64,000 nucleotides of DNA from Massariosphaeria phaeospora (taxonomy: Eukaryota > Ascomycota > Dothideomycetes > Pleosporales), in NCBI GenBank assembly GCA_011032825.1, contig JAADJZ010000020.1, forward strand, positions 682,001-746,000, written 5' to 3'. Both the position numbers and the translations under genes were made by a program. The notes under the pieces were generated by a model, which worked only from the letters and a program-made list of their open reading frames with translations, ran no database searches and was not told where the DNA came from. This document shows, one piece after another, positions 33,104 to 44,717 of the stretch (the stretch's first letter is position 1; the number at the start of each line of letters is the position of its first letter).

Positions 33104-35227
33104 TTACTCACACTCCCCCCCACACTCCTCCGGCAGCCTATCCCTTCTCACCCACCCATCATCCGGCCCCACATACTCCCAATGCCACAACGCGCCCTCT
33201 CCATCCTCGACAATCGCCTCGAGCGCAAAGTTGAAGCTGCCCTGCACCAACCCCCACACATGTCTGACATTGCCGTCGCCGAACTCGCCCACGAGCTCGA
33301 AGCGCGGGTGCTGCGGACTGGGCGGACTGGCGGCGATGTCGTGGTTCAGGCGCTGCCAGTGCTGGACGGACCCGTTTATAGCGACGAGCAGCTGGAAGCC
33401 GCCGATCGCCGTCTCGTTGGCCGTGTCCCAGAAATCTTGGATCATGACGGGCGGCGTGTCGGGGATGTTGGAGCCGAATGTTTCGCCGAGGGTCCACGTC
33501 GTGTTGGCGGCGAGGTGCCCGGCCTGGGTACAGTTTGACAACTCGCCGCCGGGCCGCCAGAAAAGGGCCATTGTGTTGTTTTCGAGCACTGCCGCAACGT
33601 AAATGTTGCCGCTGGTGCACGGGTCTTGGAAGTCAAGTCCCACGTTCGACTGGATGAGCGAGGGACCGGACTGGAGGATAGTGCTCGTGGGTGACTTCGC
33701 GTGTTGAGAGGAAATACCAGTTTTCGCGTCTATAGTTCCAGGTATACTGGGCAGCAGTGAGCCAAGTTTCATAGTTCAGCAAGGGGAGAAGCGAGCTCAT
33801 ATCTCATGGAGATTCCCCTCTTGCCTTTTCACAACGATTGTGAAGTCTGAGTTGTCATTCTGAATGAATCCGGGATACCCGGCAAACCGTTCCTCCACAT
33901 ACGGACGAAGTGCCTGAAGCCATTGGCCTTGTTCTTCATCATAGTACCGGTGTCCAAAGCTGCGGGCCTCCGATTCCCCTTGGATCAGATACAGCACTTC
34001 TTTCTGCCGGTCGAAACTCGACTCCAAATATACCGGATGTCCGGCCACCGGTTCGCCCGAGTCCCCATCGTGCACTTTGCTCCGGCCCACAGCAGTCCAG
34101 TTCTTGGAGCCTTTAGAGCTTCGTCGTAGTCGAAGCAGATTGCCGTCGGAAGACCTTCGTATCACCTCCAAATCGCGATGGTTGTTTCCGGAGGCACTCT
34201 GGAGAATATTGCCGTTTCGGTGGCGTCGGCGCAGCCACTGGTCGGCATTGAGGTTGGTGACTCCGTACCTGGGAAACTCAATGTAGTCGTCAATCATGAC
34301 CTGACCGTAACTGAGGTTGGTTAGCTCGGCAAGATCGCCTGCCATTTGGAATCGACTGACCCAATCTCAACATATCCGTTGTTATGATAGTCTGGACCAT
34401 CCGTACTCATTACGATCCAGGCGCTTCTCTGGTCATCGTAGCCCACGATCAGAGTGATGCGGGTATCTGCATCGTCTCCGATCAGTGGGTGGTAGTACGG
34501 ACCCTGGGAGCTGGAGTTCCAGTAGGTAAAATCCCCATCACCATCCTCGGCGTATTCAAGGAACCCACCCGTGCTTGGGCCCACGTGATGAAGCCACCAT
34601 TTCTGGTCCTCGACTGACTCCAATCGCGTGTAATTCGCAATGGTAGTCCTGCCCGACCGATCCCTGCACGATTTAAGCTCGCCGAAATCGTCCAGGGTAC
34701 ACATTGCGTCGCTTATGCCCTGACTGCCGTTGCGGATACCGTCAAGTCATATGTGCTCGTACCGTTCCTCCCGAAGGTTGTATGAAATATACTGCTCCAG
34801 ATCGTAATAGCTCCGCTTGTCCCAGTAGCCGTGTTGTATGCGCGTCATGGTCTCGACCAAGGCTGTGGTTGCGGCTATCGCGCAGCCACTGCATTCTCCA
34901 AGATCCTTGACTTAATTAGACACATTATCGGAAGTGAAAAGGAGCGTGACCTACCTGGTCTGATGCGACCCAGTTTGTACCCCATCTGTCTCTCCAGTCA
35001 ACCCGCTGGGGCAGTAGCTCGTCGTCTAGTGCAGTCGGCGACTGGCTCTGAGCTTCTGAGCGTGGGCGACGAACTGGTGCTACATTGTAGGACCGAAAGA
35101 CGCTGGAACGGTCAATTCGAGCCGGAGGCCAGTTGTTGGTCGAGTTCAATCGAGCAAGCAACTGATGTGCTTGAATTGCCTGGGCAGCGATGCCGACGAC
35201 GAGCAAGCAGCTGGTGGACAGCCGCAT
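33104..35227 (-). CDS. Papain-like pseudoprotease fused to a propeller-like domain; reading frame disrupted
   Basis: Exons I can support are 34955-35227, 34372-34905, 34300 down to about 33805, and about 33680-33104. A signal peptide (MRLSTSCLLVVGIAAQA) starts the protein. After splicing out 34906-34954, residues near 83-100 (VASDQ, then DLGECSGCAIA) align without gaps to the papain active-site block VTPVKDQGDCGSCWAF. The cysteine is kept but the oxyanion Gln is Leu. The usual HAVxVGY reads RITLIVGY and the KNSWG block reads MSTDG, so catalytic His and Asn look lost. The rest is Trp/Gly-rich repeats (DLEVIRRSSDGNLLRLRR, NNTMALFWRPGGELSN, NGSVQHWQRLN) typical of lectin-like beta-propellers. 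A TGA at 34747-34749 interrupts the papain part, unless a 39-nt intron is used, and a one-base frameshift is needed near 33805. The product is probably an inactive secreted protein or a pseudogene. Confidence 0.6.
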
Positions 35228-37470
35228 CGTGCAGTCGGCAATGAGGAGCGTATTCTGCACATGAAACAGTGAGTACTAGGTCCCGCAATTGAGCATGGGC
35301 AGGACATACCAGTTGGTTCGGCGGACGCGGCACACGTTGTAAACAATGCTGTCGAAGAATGCTGATGAGGATGAACTTTGGCGTTGTCACAGAAAGCAAC
35401 TGAGACAAGTGATGAATGCTGGATGTTGGAGGACAGAAGAATAGTGGGAGAGCCCTGGAGAAACGGAGTGCAATGACGGCATGACGCTATCAACGAGGAA
35501 AGAAGTCGCGGATGGAAGGCACCTTCCTCTCAAGCGCCAGCTCCTTCGACAGCCACGACGGCGTAGGGAGGCACCTCGAAGCTCGATTTCCCGGCGAATC
35601 TTCGACGATGCACCGCTCCCCATCTTACAGATTACAGGTAGCCACCTCCGTCTCGTGTCTTGTCTGCCCATAACTGCCATATCGACGAAATCGGTGTGCA
35701 GTTTCGAAAAGATAACAATTGGCAGCCCGGGCACCGACGTCACGGAAGCCGATACAGCCCAACGTCTCTATTCGCACCTGACGAGTAAATTTGCAGAGCT
35801 GGACCGTAAAGTGTGCCTTCTCAACCCGTATGCGCGTTCTGAATCGGAAGTGACTAGGAACCTCGTGCAACTTCAAGGATCCTCTTTTCATCTGCGGAAT
35901 ATCGACTTCTTCGAGGGCCTCAAACGACCATTACGACGTACCGATTTTCCATACCGCTCTTAGACGCGCTGCCCTTTGTTTGCAGCCCATCGGCGGTTCA
36001 GGCGGGCGTCGTGAAACGTGATAGCATCATCGCATCGATGGAACGCATTCGAGAGGGCTTTTGACTTGGATAAGCTATCAGCCATGTACGAAGGTTGAGC
36101 TTCGCGGTACCGTGCTCTCACAGTCTAGATGTATGGGGTGAAATTTTCGGTGATGGCGAGAAGGGGCGAACGGTTTTGTGACACACCTACGCCATGGGAT
36201 TACCTAGGATCGAAGTCTCCTTCCAACATTTCCGGTGTTGGGTTGCGCTACGGATGGCTGGACCCCATTTTTTCGCCATCCTGTACAACTTGTGGTGAGG
36301 AAGTTCAACGGATTCCTGGTCTCGCGTATAAACTTTTCGAAGTCTCGGGGTTTTCTAAAGACGTCGGATCTTCGTAGGGCACTGTGGAGAGTGTCAGCAC
36401 ATATAGGTTTCCATAACTAACGGCCGTATTACTCGATCCTTTGGAAAACAAGGATACATACGAGTTTCTCTTCACAGCGAGAATCGACGTTGTTGGGCCG
36501 TGACGCACTTCAAGGCACAACGTCAACCATCACGACACCTGGACGAGAGTGCACCAGGTTACCCGAGAGAGGGTGACACTGTGAGCCGTGGCTATGAAAT
36601 ATCGGAAGGATAGTGGGTGAACCAGGTAGCATTTGTGCAGCCTTTGAAAGAGTAGAATCCACGGCTCCTCATCGAACACTAATTCCAAGGTCATCGGAGA
36701 GACCTCGCTTTGTCGAAACAATTCCTCAAGCTACCGTGGATCAGCAACTCGTCAAAAAGAAAGAAAAGAGGAAAAGAAATGCACGCGTCAAAAGAATGCG
36801 TACGGTGATAAGAACCGGGTCTGGGGAACCCAAACTTCAGGATAAAGAGAAAAGAATGAGGTCATGTCAAAACTCAGGTACCACACTCGGCGGAACCGCG
36901 GTCGGGCACGCGGATGACGGTAGTCAGTACCGCCAGCGGTAAAGCACTTGCCAATAATGCAAACATCTGGATGGTCGGGGTTGCAACGTCGGACTTTCGT
37001 GGGGAAGTTGCGAAGTGGACCCTGGTCCTCCAAATCCGACGCGTGAGATTGGCGGTGTAGTACCAAGCTCTTATGGTCCACGGTACCTGCATACGTAGCG
37101 CCTATTGAAAGGCGTGTAAGTGACGTTGAAATCCGCCGGCCGTTACTTGTTGCACAGAACCTGCGCTACCGTCAACGGATCGTCATGACATCGAGATGAA
37201 CCGAATTTCCACCTCCTGTTCCGCCAATGGCCAGCGTTGAAGTCCCAACCACAGCGCAATGCTTGGTGGGACAGAGGAGCCGCAGGACCCTTTCATGGAC
37301 AGGCGTCGTCACGGATTATTCGCTTTGAAGTCGAAGATAGATAAGGTCCAGATGAGATGCTGCCGTTCCATCTCACGCATCCTGAAACGCATCATTACAA
37401 CTTGAGATACGTTTCTGACGTGACGTGCCCCATACGTCTAAAACCTACAGCCGCGTCGTTGATTCTTCCT
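35228..37470. other. Intergenic, no supported gene
   Basis: About 2.2 kb. Open frames at 35481-35963 (+), 36129-36377 (+) and 36874-37092 (-) have no family features and no convincing exons. The 36874 frame contains a short leader-like stretch (MFALLASALPLAVLTTVI) but ends 18 residues later. The region has ordinary base composition. Confidence 0.5.
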
Positions 37471-39223
37471 ATGGCTACTGCGATACGGCACGACAGCGCC
37501 GACAGCCCGGGCGTTACGACGGTAGCAGAGATACCGCAACTGGATCCGAAGCCCCATGAACGACTTTTCGATCTCGACACCGTTTTCTCCGAGACGCGAT
37601 TCTGTCATCATACAACTGGTGAGGAACGGGTCGTTGCTCCGCCGGCGAAGCTCGCCAATTGCACTGATCCCGCCAACTGGTCGCCAGGCCACAAGTGGTT
37701 TTCGGTTAGTATAGCATGCGCTTCCGTGGCGATGTCCTCGTTCGCAGCGGGCTCGTACGGCCCAATCGTGGATCTACTCGCGGAGTACTGGAACCTAAGC
37801 GAGCTGGTTTCGAACGTCGGAATCCTCATATTTGCTTTGGGTTTTGCGACGTCCCCGATGGTGCTCGCCCCTTTGTCTGAGTTGTCCGGCAGGAAGCCAG
37901 TAATACTCGGCAGTGGTCTGATGTTCCTCATTTTTACGATTGGATGCTCGGTGGCAAAGGTGTACTGGGTGTAAGTGATTGCCAGACTAGAACCTGATTG
38001 TAAGCGCTGTTTGCTGACCCATTTCTAGCATGCTCTTTTGCCGATTCTTCGCCGCTTTCGGATCGGCCACATTCGCCATGGGAAACGGGGTGATAACCGA
38101 CATATACGATCGAGACAGTCAGAATACTCCGATGGCCCTGTTCGCTAGTGCGGCGGTCAGTGGAATTGGATTAGGCCCACTCGTGTGTGGGTTTATCGCT
38201 GAATATGCGGATTGGCGATGGGTTTTCCATTTGCAGACTATCATTGTCGCGGTCCTCATCGGCCTCACGGCATGCTTCGGCAGAGAGTCGAGAGTGAACC
38301 CAATCCTCACCCAAAAAGCCAAGGTTCTGAACAATTGGTATGAGAAGCAAGAACGCCAAGGGTATTACGCCTTGGTTGCTAAGAAAGAGGAATCAGAGGC
38401 GCTGAATGTGCTGCAGTCAACTAGGTGCAGACCAAGGCTGCAGGGCGATGAACCGTCCGGCTTATGGCAAATCTTCATACAGGCCACCATCTTCCCAGCG
38501 AAGTTGTTAGTTACCGAAGGAGTGGTGTTCTTCTTCTCGCTGTGGGCGACGTTCAGCTGGTCCGTGCTGTACGTCTGTATCTCTGGAGTGAGTAAGATGT
38601 ACCAGGAGCAGTATGGGTTCTCCCTCTCTCAATCCAACGCAATATTCGCCGCAGTTTGTGTCGGCGGTATAGTCGGCGGTGTCCTCGGTGTCTTCCAAGA
38701 GATGTTTGGCCGTTACTGTTTCTGGATGATCGGAGGGAGTCCAGAGGCTCGACTCTATTTCATCCGACTCGAAGCCACGCTCCTACCCATAGGTCTGATC
38801 GTGTTTGGCTGGGGCGGCGAAGAACAGGTGCACTGGATGGTACCCGCGATAGCTGTCGGCATTGGCAGCGTTGGTATCACTGTGATCTATCTCGCTGTTT
38901 TCAACTATCTTTCCGACTCGTATGGCGACAATTCCAGCTCAGCAATAGCGGCGCAAAATCTGATGAGAAACGGGGTATGCGGGTTCTTCGTGCTCTTCAC
39001 GGCTCCCAAGTTCGACGCGCTTGGTTATGGGGTGGGGTGTTCAATTTTCGCTGGCATTGGGCTCGTCTTGAGCCTGGTGCCCTGGGTGCTTGCTCGATGG
39101 GGCCGACGTATCAGGAAGAACAGCGCGATTGCGAAGAAGCCTCCGGAGAGCGCCATCTTAGACGAGACTTTGGTCGAGGCGCAGGCGGAATTGAGGCACC
39201 CCCCTGGCAAAATTCATTACTGA
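37471..39223 (+). CDS. Major facilitator superfamily drug/polyamine transporter (DHA1-type)
   Basis: There are two exons, 37471-37970 and 38029-39223, joined by a 58-nt GTAAGT...GCTGAC...TAG intron in frame, giving 564 residues. A soluble N-terminus of about 90 residues ends in DPANWSPGHKW, a typical start of the fungal DHA1 multidrug/polyamine group. The helices carry LAPLSELSGRKPVIL (the motif A loop between TM2 and TM3), FCRFFAAFGSATFAMGNGVI and GIGLGPLVCGFIAEYADWRWVF (motif C region). A central loop of about 90 residues precedes TM7. The expected role is proton-driven export of drugs, toxins or metabolites at the plasma membrane. I chose the ATG at 37471 over 37357 because it gives a normal N-terminus. 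No biosynthetic genes flank it. Confidence 0.9.
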
Positions 39224-40052
39224 TAAAGAAAACTCCAGGCGATCCTCTTGACAGCGTGGGAGCCTTTAGCAACTAGTAGATAGCCTACCTCTATCTTTAC
39301 AATACCCTATTGTATCTAGCTTAGTAGGCATTGCATGGAGGGCTTGTAGAGTTAGAGGAAAGGAGTTATGCCAGTGCAGTGAAAGACACGGCGGCCCCAG
39401 TCTTTCGTGAGCGGTTGCGTTTTCGTTTTCGTTTTCCATATTTAATGGGCGGATCCGTAGAGACAGCACATTCTAGTACTAAAGCGGTCGTTCTCCGACC
39501 AGAGTCTGTAAACATGCTCGAGTGTGCGTTGTGAGGGTGGCTGGTGGCAGACGATGCAAGAGCCCGCATCGATGATGTCACTCGCTTGTGACTAATCGTG
39601 CAGTCTTGGCATCGCCTTTTCACCTTTCACCTTTCACCTTTCACCTTTCACCGCTCACCAACTCGTCGCTGATAATTGCCGTCTGACCGCAGTATCATCC
39701 CCGGAAACGATCGAAATTGAACTGATCGCTTACGAGATGCAGCAGCGTTCCGGCACCCGCAATGGTTTGCGCGGGCGTACGCGACCGCGAGCCCTGAATT
39801 GACTTGCCAGCTGGAGAGATGCCGCCTTGCACGATGCGTCCGGTAACATGTGCCTTTTACAAGGCTCGTTGATTGCGTTTTTCTAACCTCATTACATTTC
39901 ACTCGCCTCGAGCTGCGTTCGCTTATACGCACCACGCCTTTACCTCCAACCACCCGAATCCCCGGCACCTCCCAGACCGACAACGCGCACCACCTCCCAC
40001 TCGACAAACAGCCGAACCGAGCACACCGCGATCCCTCGCCCGCACCTGCATC
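39224..40052. other. Intergenic with a short microsatellite
   Basis: There is no gene. A (CACCTTT)n run of about 4.5 units lies at 39621-39654. The open frame that enters the next gene from 39873 is probably 5' UTR. Confidence 0.5.
39621..39654. repeat. 7-bp (CACCTTT) tandem repeat
   Basis: Four perfect units and a degenerate fifth. Confidence 0.9.
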
Positions 40053-41216
40053 ATGGGCAAGCTACACTGTCGCCGCTCCATCCGCAACGGTTTCGTCATA
40101 CAGCCGCGCACAACTTCAACCGCTGCTCTCCTCGGTCGCGTCAGGAATCGTCGAGCATCTCGAGCGAGCAAGGATTTGGAGGCATGGGAGGACCTGTCTG
40201 TCGACTCCAGCACTTCTTCACCTTCGCAAACTCTTCGTCGCCCCGATGAAGGAGAGTGGGAAGACTCGCCCGATGCCCTCGGTACCGTGGCCAACTCGCG
40301 CCTCCTTCGTCAACCCGGAGCAGATACCACAACATCGATGGCGACAAAGCGTGTTCAGCACGGAGTCAACGTTATCCGTGCCATCCACGAGTTCCAGCCG
40401 AGAGATGAATACATATCGAGCGATGTCGGAGCTGGGACTACGCCACCCCCATCTGTTGGACTCTTCGACTTAGCGTTAGAGCTCCGCGAACGCATTTACG
40501 AACTTGCGATGGAAGATATGCCTCTTGAAATCGCCTTGTGTGGTGATATAGCAGCAGACGCTCCCTTCCCAGCAGTGTTTCCGTCTTTCGCTTTTGCCAA
40601 TTCACAAGTGTATCGAGAAGTACGTCCAGTACTGATCCGTGGCCGGAGATTTGCACTCGGCGCGTTTCGTGGCATTATTCGCCTCTCTCGGTTTGTCCTT
40701 CGTCCGCCCAAAGATCTATTTGTTTGCATCCGCCAACTTGAGCTCGTCAAAATAATGGGTAGCCGGAGTCTCTATTCGGGATCATCCTCAAACTCTAGAC
40801 CGCCGGTTCACGTCTATGAGCTGTTGTTACGCTGCACTGCACTTCAAGAACTTACGGTTGAGGTGACCGCCTGGGCCATTATGATGAACTGCATGCCGAA
40901 GAGTCCCGACGCACTGATAAGGCGCCTGCCCGAAGCTGAGATGCTCGAAGCACTCCACCCAGAACTCTGGTTCACTTCAGAGAACTTGAAGATCCTTCGC
41001 CTCAAATGTATGGGCGGCTTTCTTTGCAGTCCAGACAAATATGGGCTAAGCGTATACCCAAGTCCATACCAAAGCGAAGAGGATGTGTTCCGGGTCTTAG
41101 TTGGATGGCTATTGAGAGTCCTGCAAGATAAAATCCCGAAGATCGACTTCCAGGTTCATTATACCAACGATACACGCGACCTTGATAAGATTCCCATGGG
41201 CTACATTCGGCACTAG
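40053..41216 (+). CDS. Uncharacterised protein with an F-box-like LxLELRERIYEL domain
   Basis: It is intronless, with 387 residues from the ATG at 40053 (context CATCATGG); the frame is open from 39873, but that leader is His/Pro-rich and unlikely to be coding. After a disordered, acidic N-terminus the motif LFDLALELRERIYELAMED (about residue 132) marks the start of a domain very common in Dothideomycetes and Sordariomycetes, related to F-box-like folds. ANSQVYREVRPVLIRGRRFAL follows, the usual next block. No catalytic motif is visible. Such proteins are numerous and mostly unstudied. Confidence 0.8.
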   Translation: MGKLHCRRSIRNGFVIQPRTTSTAALLGRVRNRRASRASKDLEAWEDLSVDSSTSSPSQTLRRPDEGEWEDSPDALGTVANSRLLRQPGADTTTSMATKRVQHGVNVIRAIHEFQPRDEYISSDVGAGTTPPPSVGLFDLALELRERIYELAMEDMPLEIALCGDIAADAPFPAVFPSFAFANSQVYREVRPVLIRGRRFALGAFRGIIRLSRFVLRPPKDLFVCIRQLELVKIMGSRSLYSGSSSNSRPPVHVYELLLRCTALQELTVEVTAWAIMMNCMPKSPDALIRRLPEAEMLEALHPELWFTSENLKILRLKCMGGFLCSPDKYGLSVYPSPYQSEEDVFRVLVGWLLRVLQDKIPKIDFQVHYTNDTRDLDKIPMGYIRH

Positions 41217-41840
41217 GGATAGGAATGCCAGAAGTCTCTTTATTTACAGTATTGGTCAGGTTGTGTCTTATAACGGCAGCAAAAGGCCTGGTATCTTGCG
41301 GTTCCTAGCGTCATCTTCTCCCCTCATTTTCGTTCCTCTCTTCTTTCCAAGTGCATGGTATATCCCCAGCATGCGGACCTTGATACTGATTTTTCGCTTC
41401 CGTTATTGCCCACAGCGAGTCTGTCCATTGGAAGCGTGTGGAGTCCATAATTTATATGGTCATTGGCGGATAAGTATACCTTCATGATAGCGGGTTCAAT
41501 CAAAATTCATCAAGCCATGCTTTGCTGGGGAATATGCTGCTCATAACTTAAATCTTTAGTATCATCAAGATACCCTCGTATCAGCTCACAATTGTTCGCC
41601 GGCTCTTATGCTTACCGGCAAAACCTTCCGAAGTCGGAACCTGGTAGCACACGAGGAGAACTGTTTGCTGCTCGCGAAAACTTTCTTGTGGCGAAATGTT
41701 TGCTGCTAGTGCCAAGACTCTAGCGCAATCACGGACCCGCTCCAGAATTACTTTCTTCTCCCCCCGCACCCCATTTACCTATCGCCTTTACAACCGGCCA
41801 CCAAAACTCAAACGAAGCGTGCAGGACCAGCGCTCCCGCG
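41217..41840. other. Intergenic, nothing recognised
   Basis: About 620 bp. An open frame begins at 41696 and could enter the next gene through a different donor (GTTGGA at about 41924); see that entry. Confidence 0.5.
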
Positions 41841-42861
41841 ATGCCACCTCGGTCGACCGACCTGGAGGCACTCAAACGGAACATGGACACATATCTCAAA
41901 CCGCAGATGGATTAAGTCCCGCCACGTTGGAATAGCTCTACAGTTTTGCTAACTTGAATCGCAGTTTGCTGGCCTCTGGGGAATTCTCGGACTTCGTTAT
42001 CACCTGTGGAGACAAAACGTGGAACGTCCACAAGACTATACTTTGTCCCCGCTCGGGTTTCTTCGCTCGTGCGATAAATTTTGGAAAGGTATGTGCACTC
42101 GCTGCGGAGATATGAGGACTCCTAACCTTCTCACAGGAGAAAGATGAAGGCAAGATCGATCTGCCAGATGATGACTCTACGACTGTGGAGTACATGCTGC
42201 AGTTCTTGTATGGGGCCGATTATCCGTCTACGAATATCACTCCAACGGACGGGCCAGATCACATGAAGATTTTCCGCAAAGTAACCGAAGGCTCACCCCG
42301 TGAGATGTGCTGGAAGCTCCATGAACTTTTTAGCCACGCGAATCTGGAAGCTATGGAAAAGACCCAAGAGTTGATTATTGACGCTGCCAACGTAAGTTCT
42401 ACTACCACGGAAAATTGTTGTTCTTATCTGAATGATTTCTCTAGAGAGGCTACGGGTTATATCGAAGCCCTACGGGCGATGTTCTGAAACTTCTGAGAGA
42501 CCCCAAGTCGCAGGACGAACCATACATTACACGAACGTTCAACTGCGCCGTCGTCACCGACGCGAAGATGTACTGCATCGGGGATAAATACGACATACCC
42601 AGTCTGAAGCAATCGTCGTCAGAAAAGTTCGAAGTCGGCGCCGAAGAGTTTGCTCTAGGCACTCCCTGCTTGTACGAAGCGATTGAACTTCTCATGGAAA
42701 ACACCCCGGAGATCGATCGTTCAATCAGAAAGACCATCGTCAGTTGTCTGTGCACAGAGCTGGTTCAGTTTGGCATTACTCCAGGCATCCAGGCGCTCAT
42801 TGACCGATATCCGACTCTGAATGGATTCATCCTTGAGCATCTGGTTGGCAAATACATCTGA
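41841..42861 (+). CDS. BTB/POZ domain protein with a mutated first splice donor
   Basis: The best protein model uses exons 41841-41911, 41965-42088, 42137-42391 and 42445-42861, giving 288 residues. It starts MPPRSTDLEALKRNMDTYL and runs into LLASGEFSDFVITCGDKTW, the classic BTB opening, then VHKTILCPRSGFFARAI and GKIDLPDDDSTTVEYMLQFLYGADY. BTB proteins dimerise and can act as cullin-3 adaptors. For exon 1 to join exon 2 in frame the intron must begin TTAAGT at 41912, where GTAAGT would be normal, so the donor G appears changed. The alternative is a start at 41696 with a GTTGGA donor, which gives a different, less BTB-like N-terminus. The other three junctions are normal GT-AG. It is either mis-spliced or a young pseudogene. 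Confidence 0.7.
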
Positions 42862-43295
42862 GGCTATGCAACTTTGGACTATGACGAAAGCACGTCCGCC
42901 CTCTATTACCGTTAATGGGAGTCATTCTCGACAGTTATTTTGCGGGTTATAGCGAGCGAGAGATCATGTCCGTGTAAAAGATATGAAGGCACTAATCGGA
43001 AAAATGGTCACGTGATTCTAAAGCCCGGGACTACCTTTGTAGAAAGTCACTACAGCTCGAGCAAACTTTAACGGCCTCAACAGGAACACTGGAACTCTGA
43101 GCTCGTTGTTTTCTCTTTCTATATCATTTGTGTTCCATAATAATGATGTGGATGTGACGTAGCTGTCCGTAGCTTCTCACCCAACTCTTAACCTGCCACA
43201 TCATACCTCACACTTGCGCCCACTGTTTACAACACTGCTCTGAGAGAATCTGAGATCTCTCCAACATATTCAACAAACCCGTGCACATTGGCAAC
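42862..43295. other. Intergenic, promoter of the dehydrogenase gene
   Basis: 434 bp with nothing recognised beyond expected promoter and 5' leader sequence. Confidence 0.5.
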
Positions 43296-44457
43296 ATGCA
43301 ATCTGTGCTTCATAAAGTCGTGGGCCCGAAAGAGGTGCACCCAGAAGACCTCGGCGACCGCGTCGCTATCGTGACCGGCGGTGCTCTAGGCATCGGGTGT
43401 GTAACAATTCAGAAAAATGCGCAAATCCCGCTTACGGCTATGATAGATATGAGGTCAGCCGTGCGCTGGCTCTCGCTGGCGTCGAAGTCATCATGGTGAA
43501 CCGCAAGGAAGAACAAGGCTCTGAAGCCATCGATAAGATCAAGTCCGAGGATTCAAACGCGAAAGTCGACTGGAAACACTGCGACTTGGGTAACTTGCGT
43601 GAGGTGAAGGAAATCTTCTCAGAGCTCCGATCTTCACTCCAACGCCTTGACTTCTTGATCCTTTCCGCTGGCATCAATACCAATCAGTACGGCGAGGACG
43701 TGGACGGTATCGATCGCCATTTCGGGGTCAACTATCTCGGACACTGGTATGCCTGCAATCAGCTCTGGCCTCTGCTCCGCAAGACGGGGAAGATGGACAC
43801 CAAACCGAAGCCGAGAGTTGTCTTTCTTTCGAGCGAGATGCACAGGATGGCGCCACCAAACGCGCATTTTGCGAGCTTGGATGAGATTAACGACAAGGAT
43901 ATGGACCCCACCAGGTTGTACGCGCGATCGAAGCTCGCCATGATCCTCGGATCGAAGTACGGGCTCCGGGACCGTGTTATCAAGCCGAATGGCGATCAGA
44001 TCTATGCGCTTGCAGTGCATCCAGGCGCGGTAGGACTCTTTGAGCTTGAGGAGATACAACTATACTAACGATTATGACAGGTCAACACGGCCATGCAGCA
44101 GCAGTGGAAAGACGCATACCCGGGCATAACCGGCAAATTGCTCACTTATGCTATGCTATTTGCGGGCCGTGACGTCGAGCAAGGTTCGTACAGTACGCTC
44201 TGGGCTGCCACGAGTCCCGAGATCGAAGAGAAGGACATGAATGGCTGGTACTTTGCTGACCCGGTAAGTCTGGTTCACACACGCCGTGTAACAATTGGGA
44301 GCTGGTAAGCTAACGTTTGATACAGGGTGCACCTGGCAAGGAGACTGCTCAAGCTTCGGATCCGGCTCTCGGTGCGGCATTATGGGATCTAAGCGAGAGG
44401 CTTGTGAAAGACAAACTAGGACAAGATGCATTGCTTGATTGGAATAAGTCGGACTAG
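43296..44457 (+). CDS. Short-chain dehydrogenase/reductase (SDR)
   Basis: There are four exons, 43296-43396, 43447-44029, 44081-44263 and 44326-44457, giving 332 residues. The third intron-exon junction follows a perfect TACTAAC branch site. The Rossmann entry VAIVTGGALGIG (residues 23-34) carries the TGxxxGxG motif, ILSAG at 105-109 is the NNAG-equivalent strand, and YARSK at 192-196 is the catalytic YxxxK, with a serine pair in VFLSSEM. HPGAVNTAM follows. It resembles the retinol-dehydrogenase/WW-oxidoreductase-like fungal group that uses NAD(P)H; the substrate cannot be told. No signal peptide is seen; it is probably cytosolic or membrane associated. Confidence 0.9.
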
Positions 44458-44717
44458 AATCTGGAGTTCGCTCTTGAGTCTTGACACACTTCCACATCAC
44501 CACCTTCAGAAGTCTAAATCATACCACACGCTCAGTGTGGCTGCCAACCGTATCCATCCAACATGCACATCCCTTCACGGGCTTTATTATTCAGCCCTTC
44601 CAAACTTCCGGCTTCGGTGGGATGAATGGCATGAGACTAGGAGTAAAGTAGTAATCGTACGAGGAGAAATATACATCTATCGAGAGTCAGCGTCCCACTC
44701 AACCTAATCTGACTCAG

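Noticed and set aside
35481..35963. 160-residue plus-strand open frame
   Set aside because: No family features, no signal peptide, and no support from splice sites or neighbours.
36874..37092. Minus-strand frame with a leader-like stretch, possible effector
   Set aside because: Ends after about 30 residues from its best ATG and I found no second exon.
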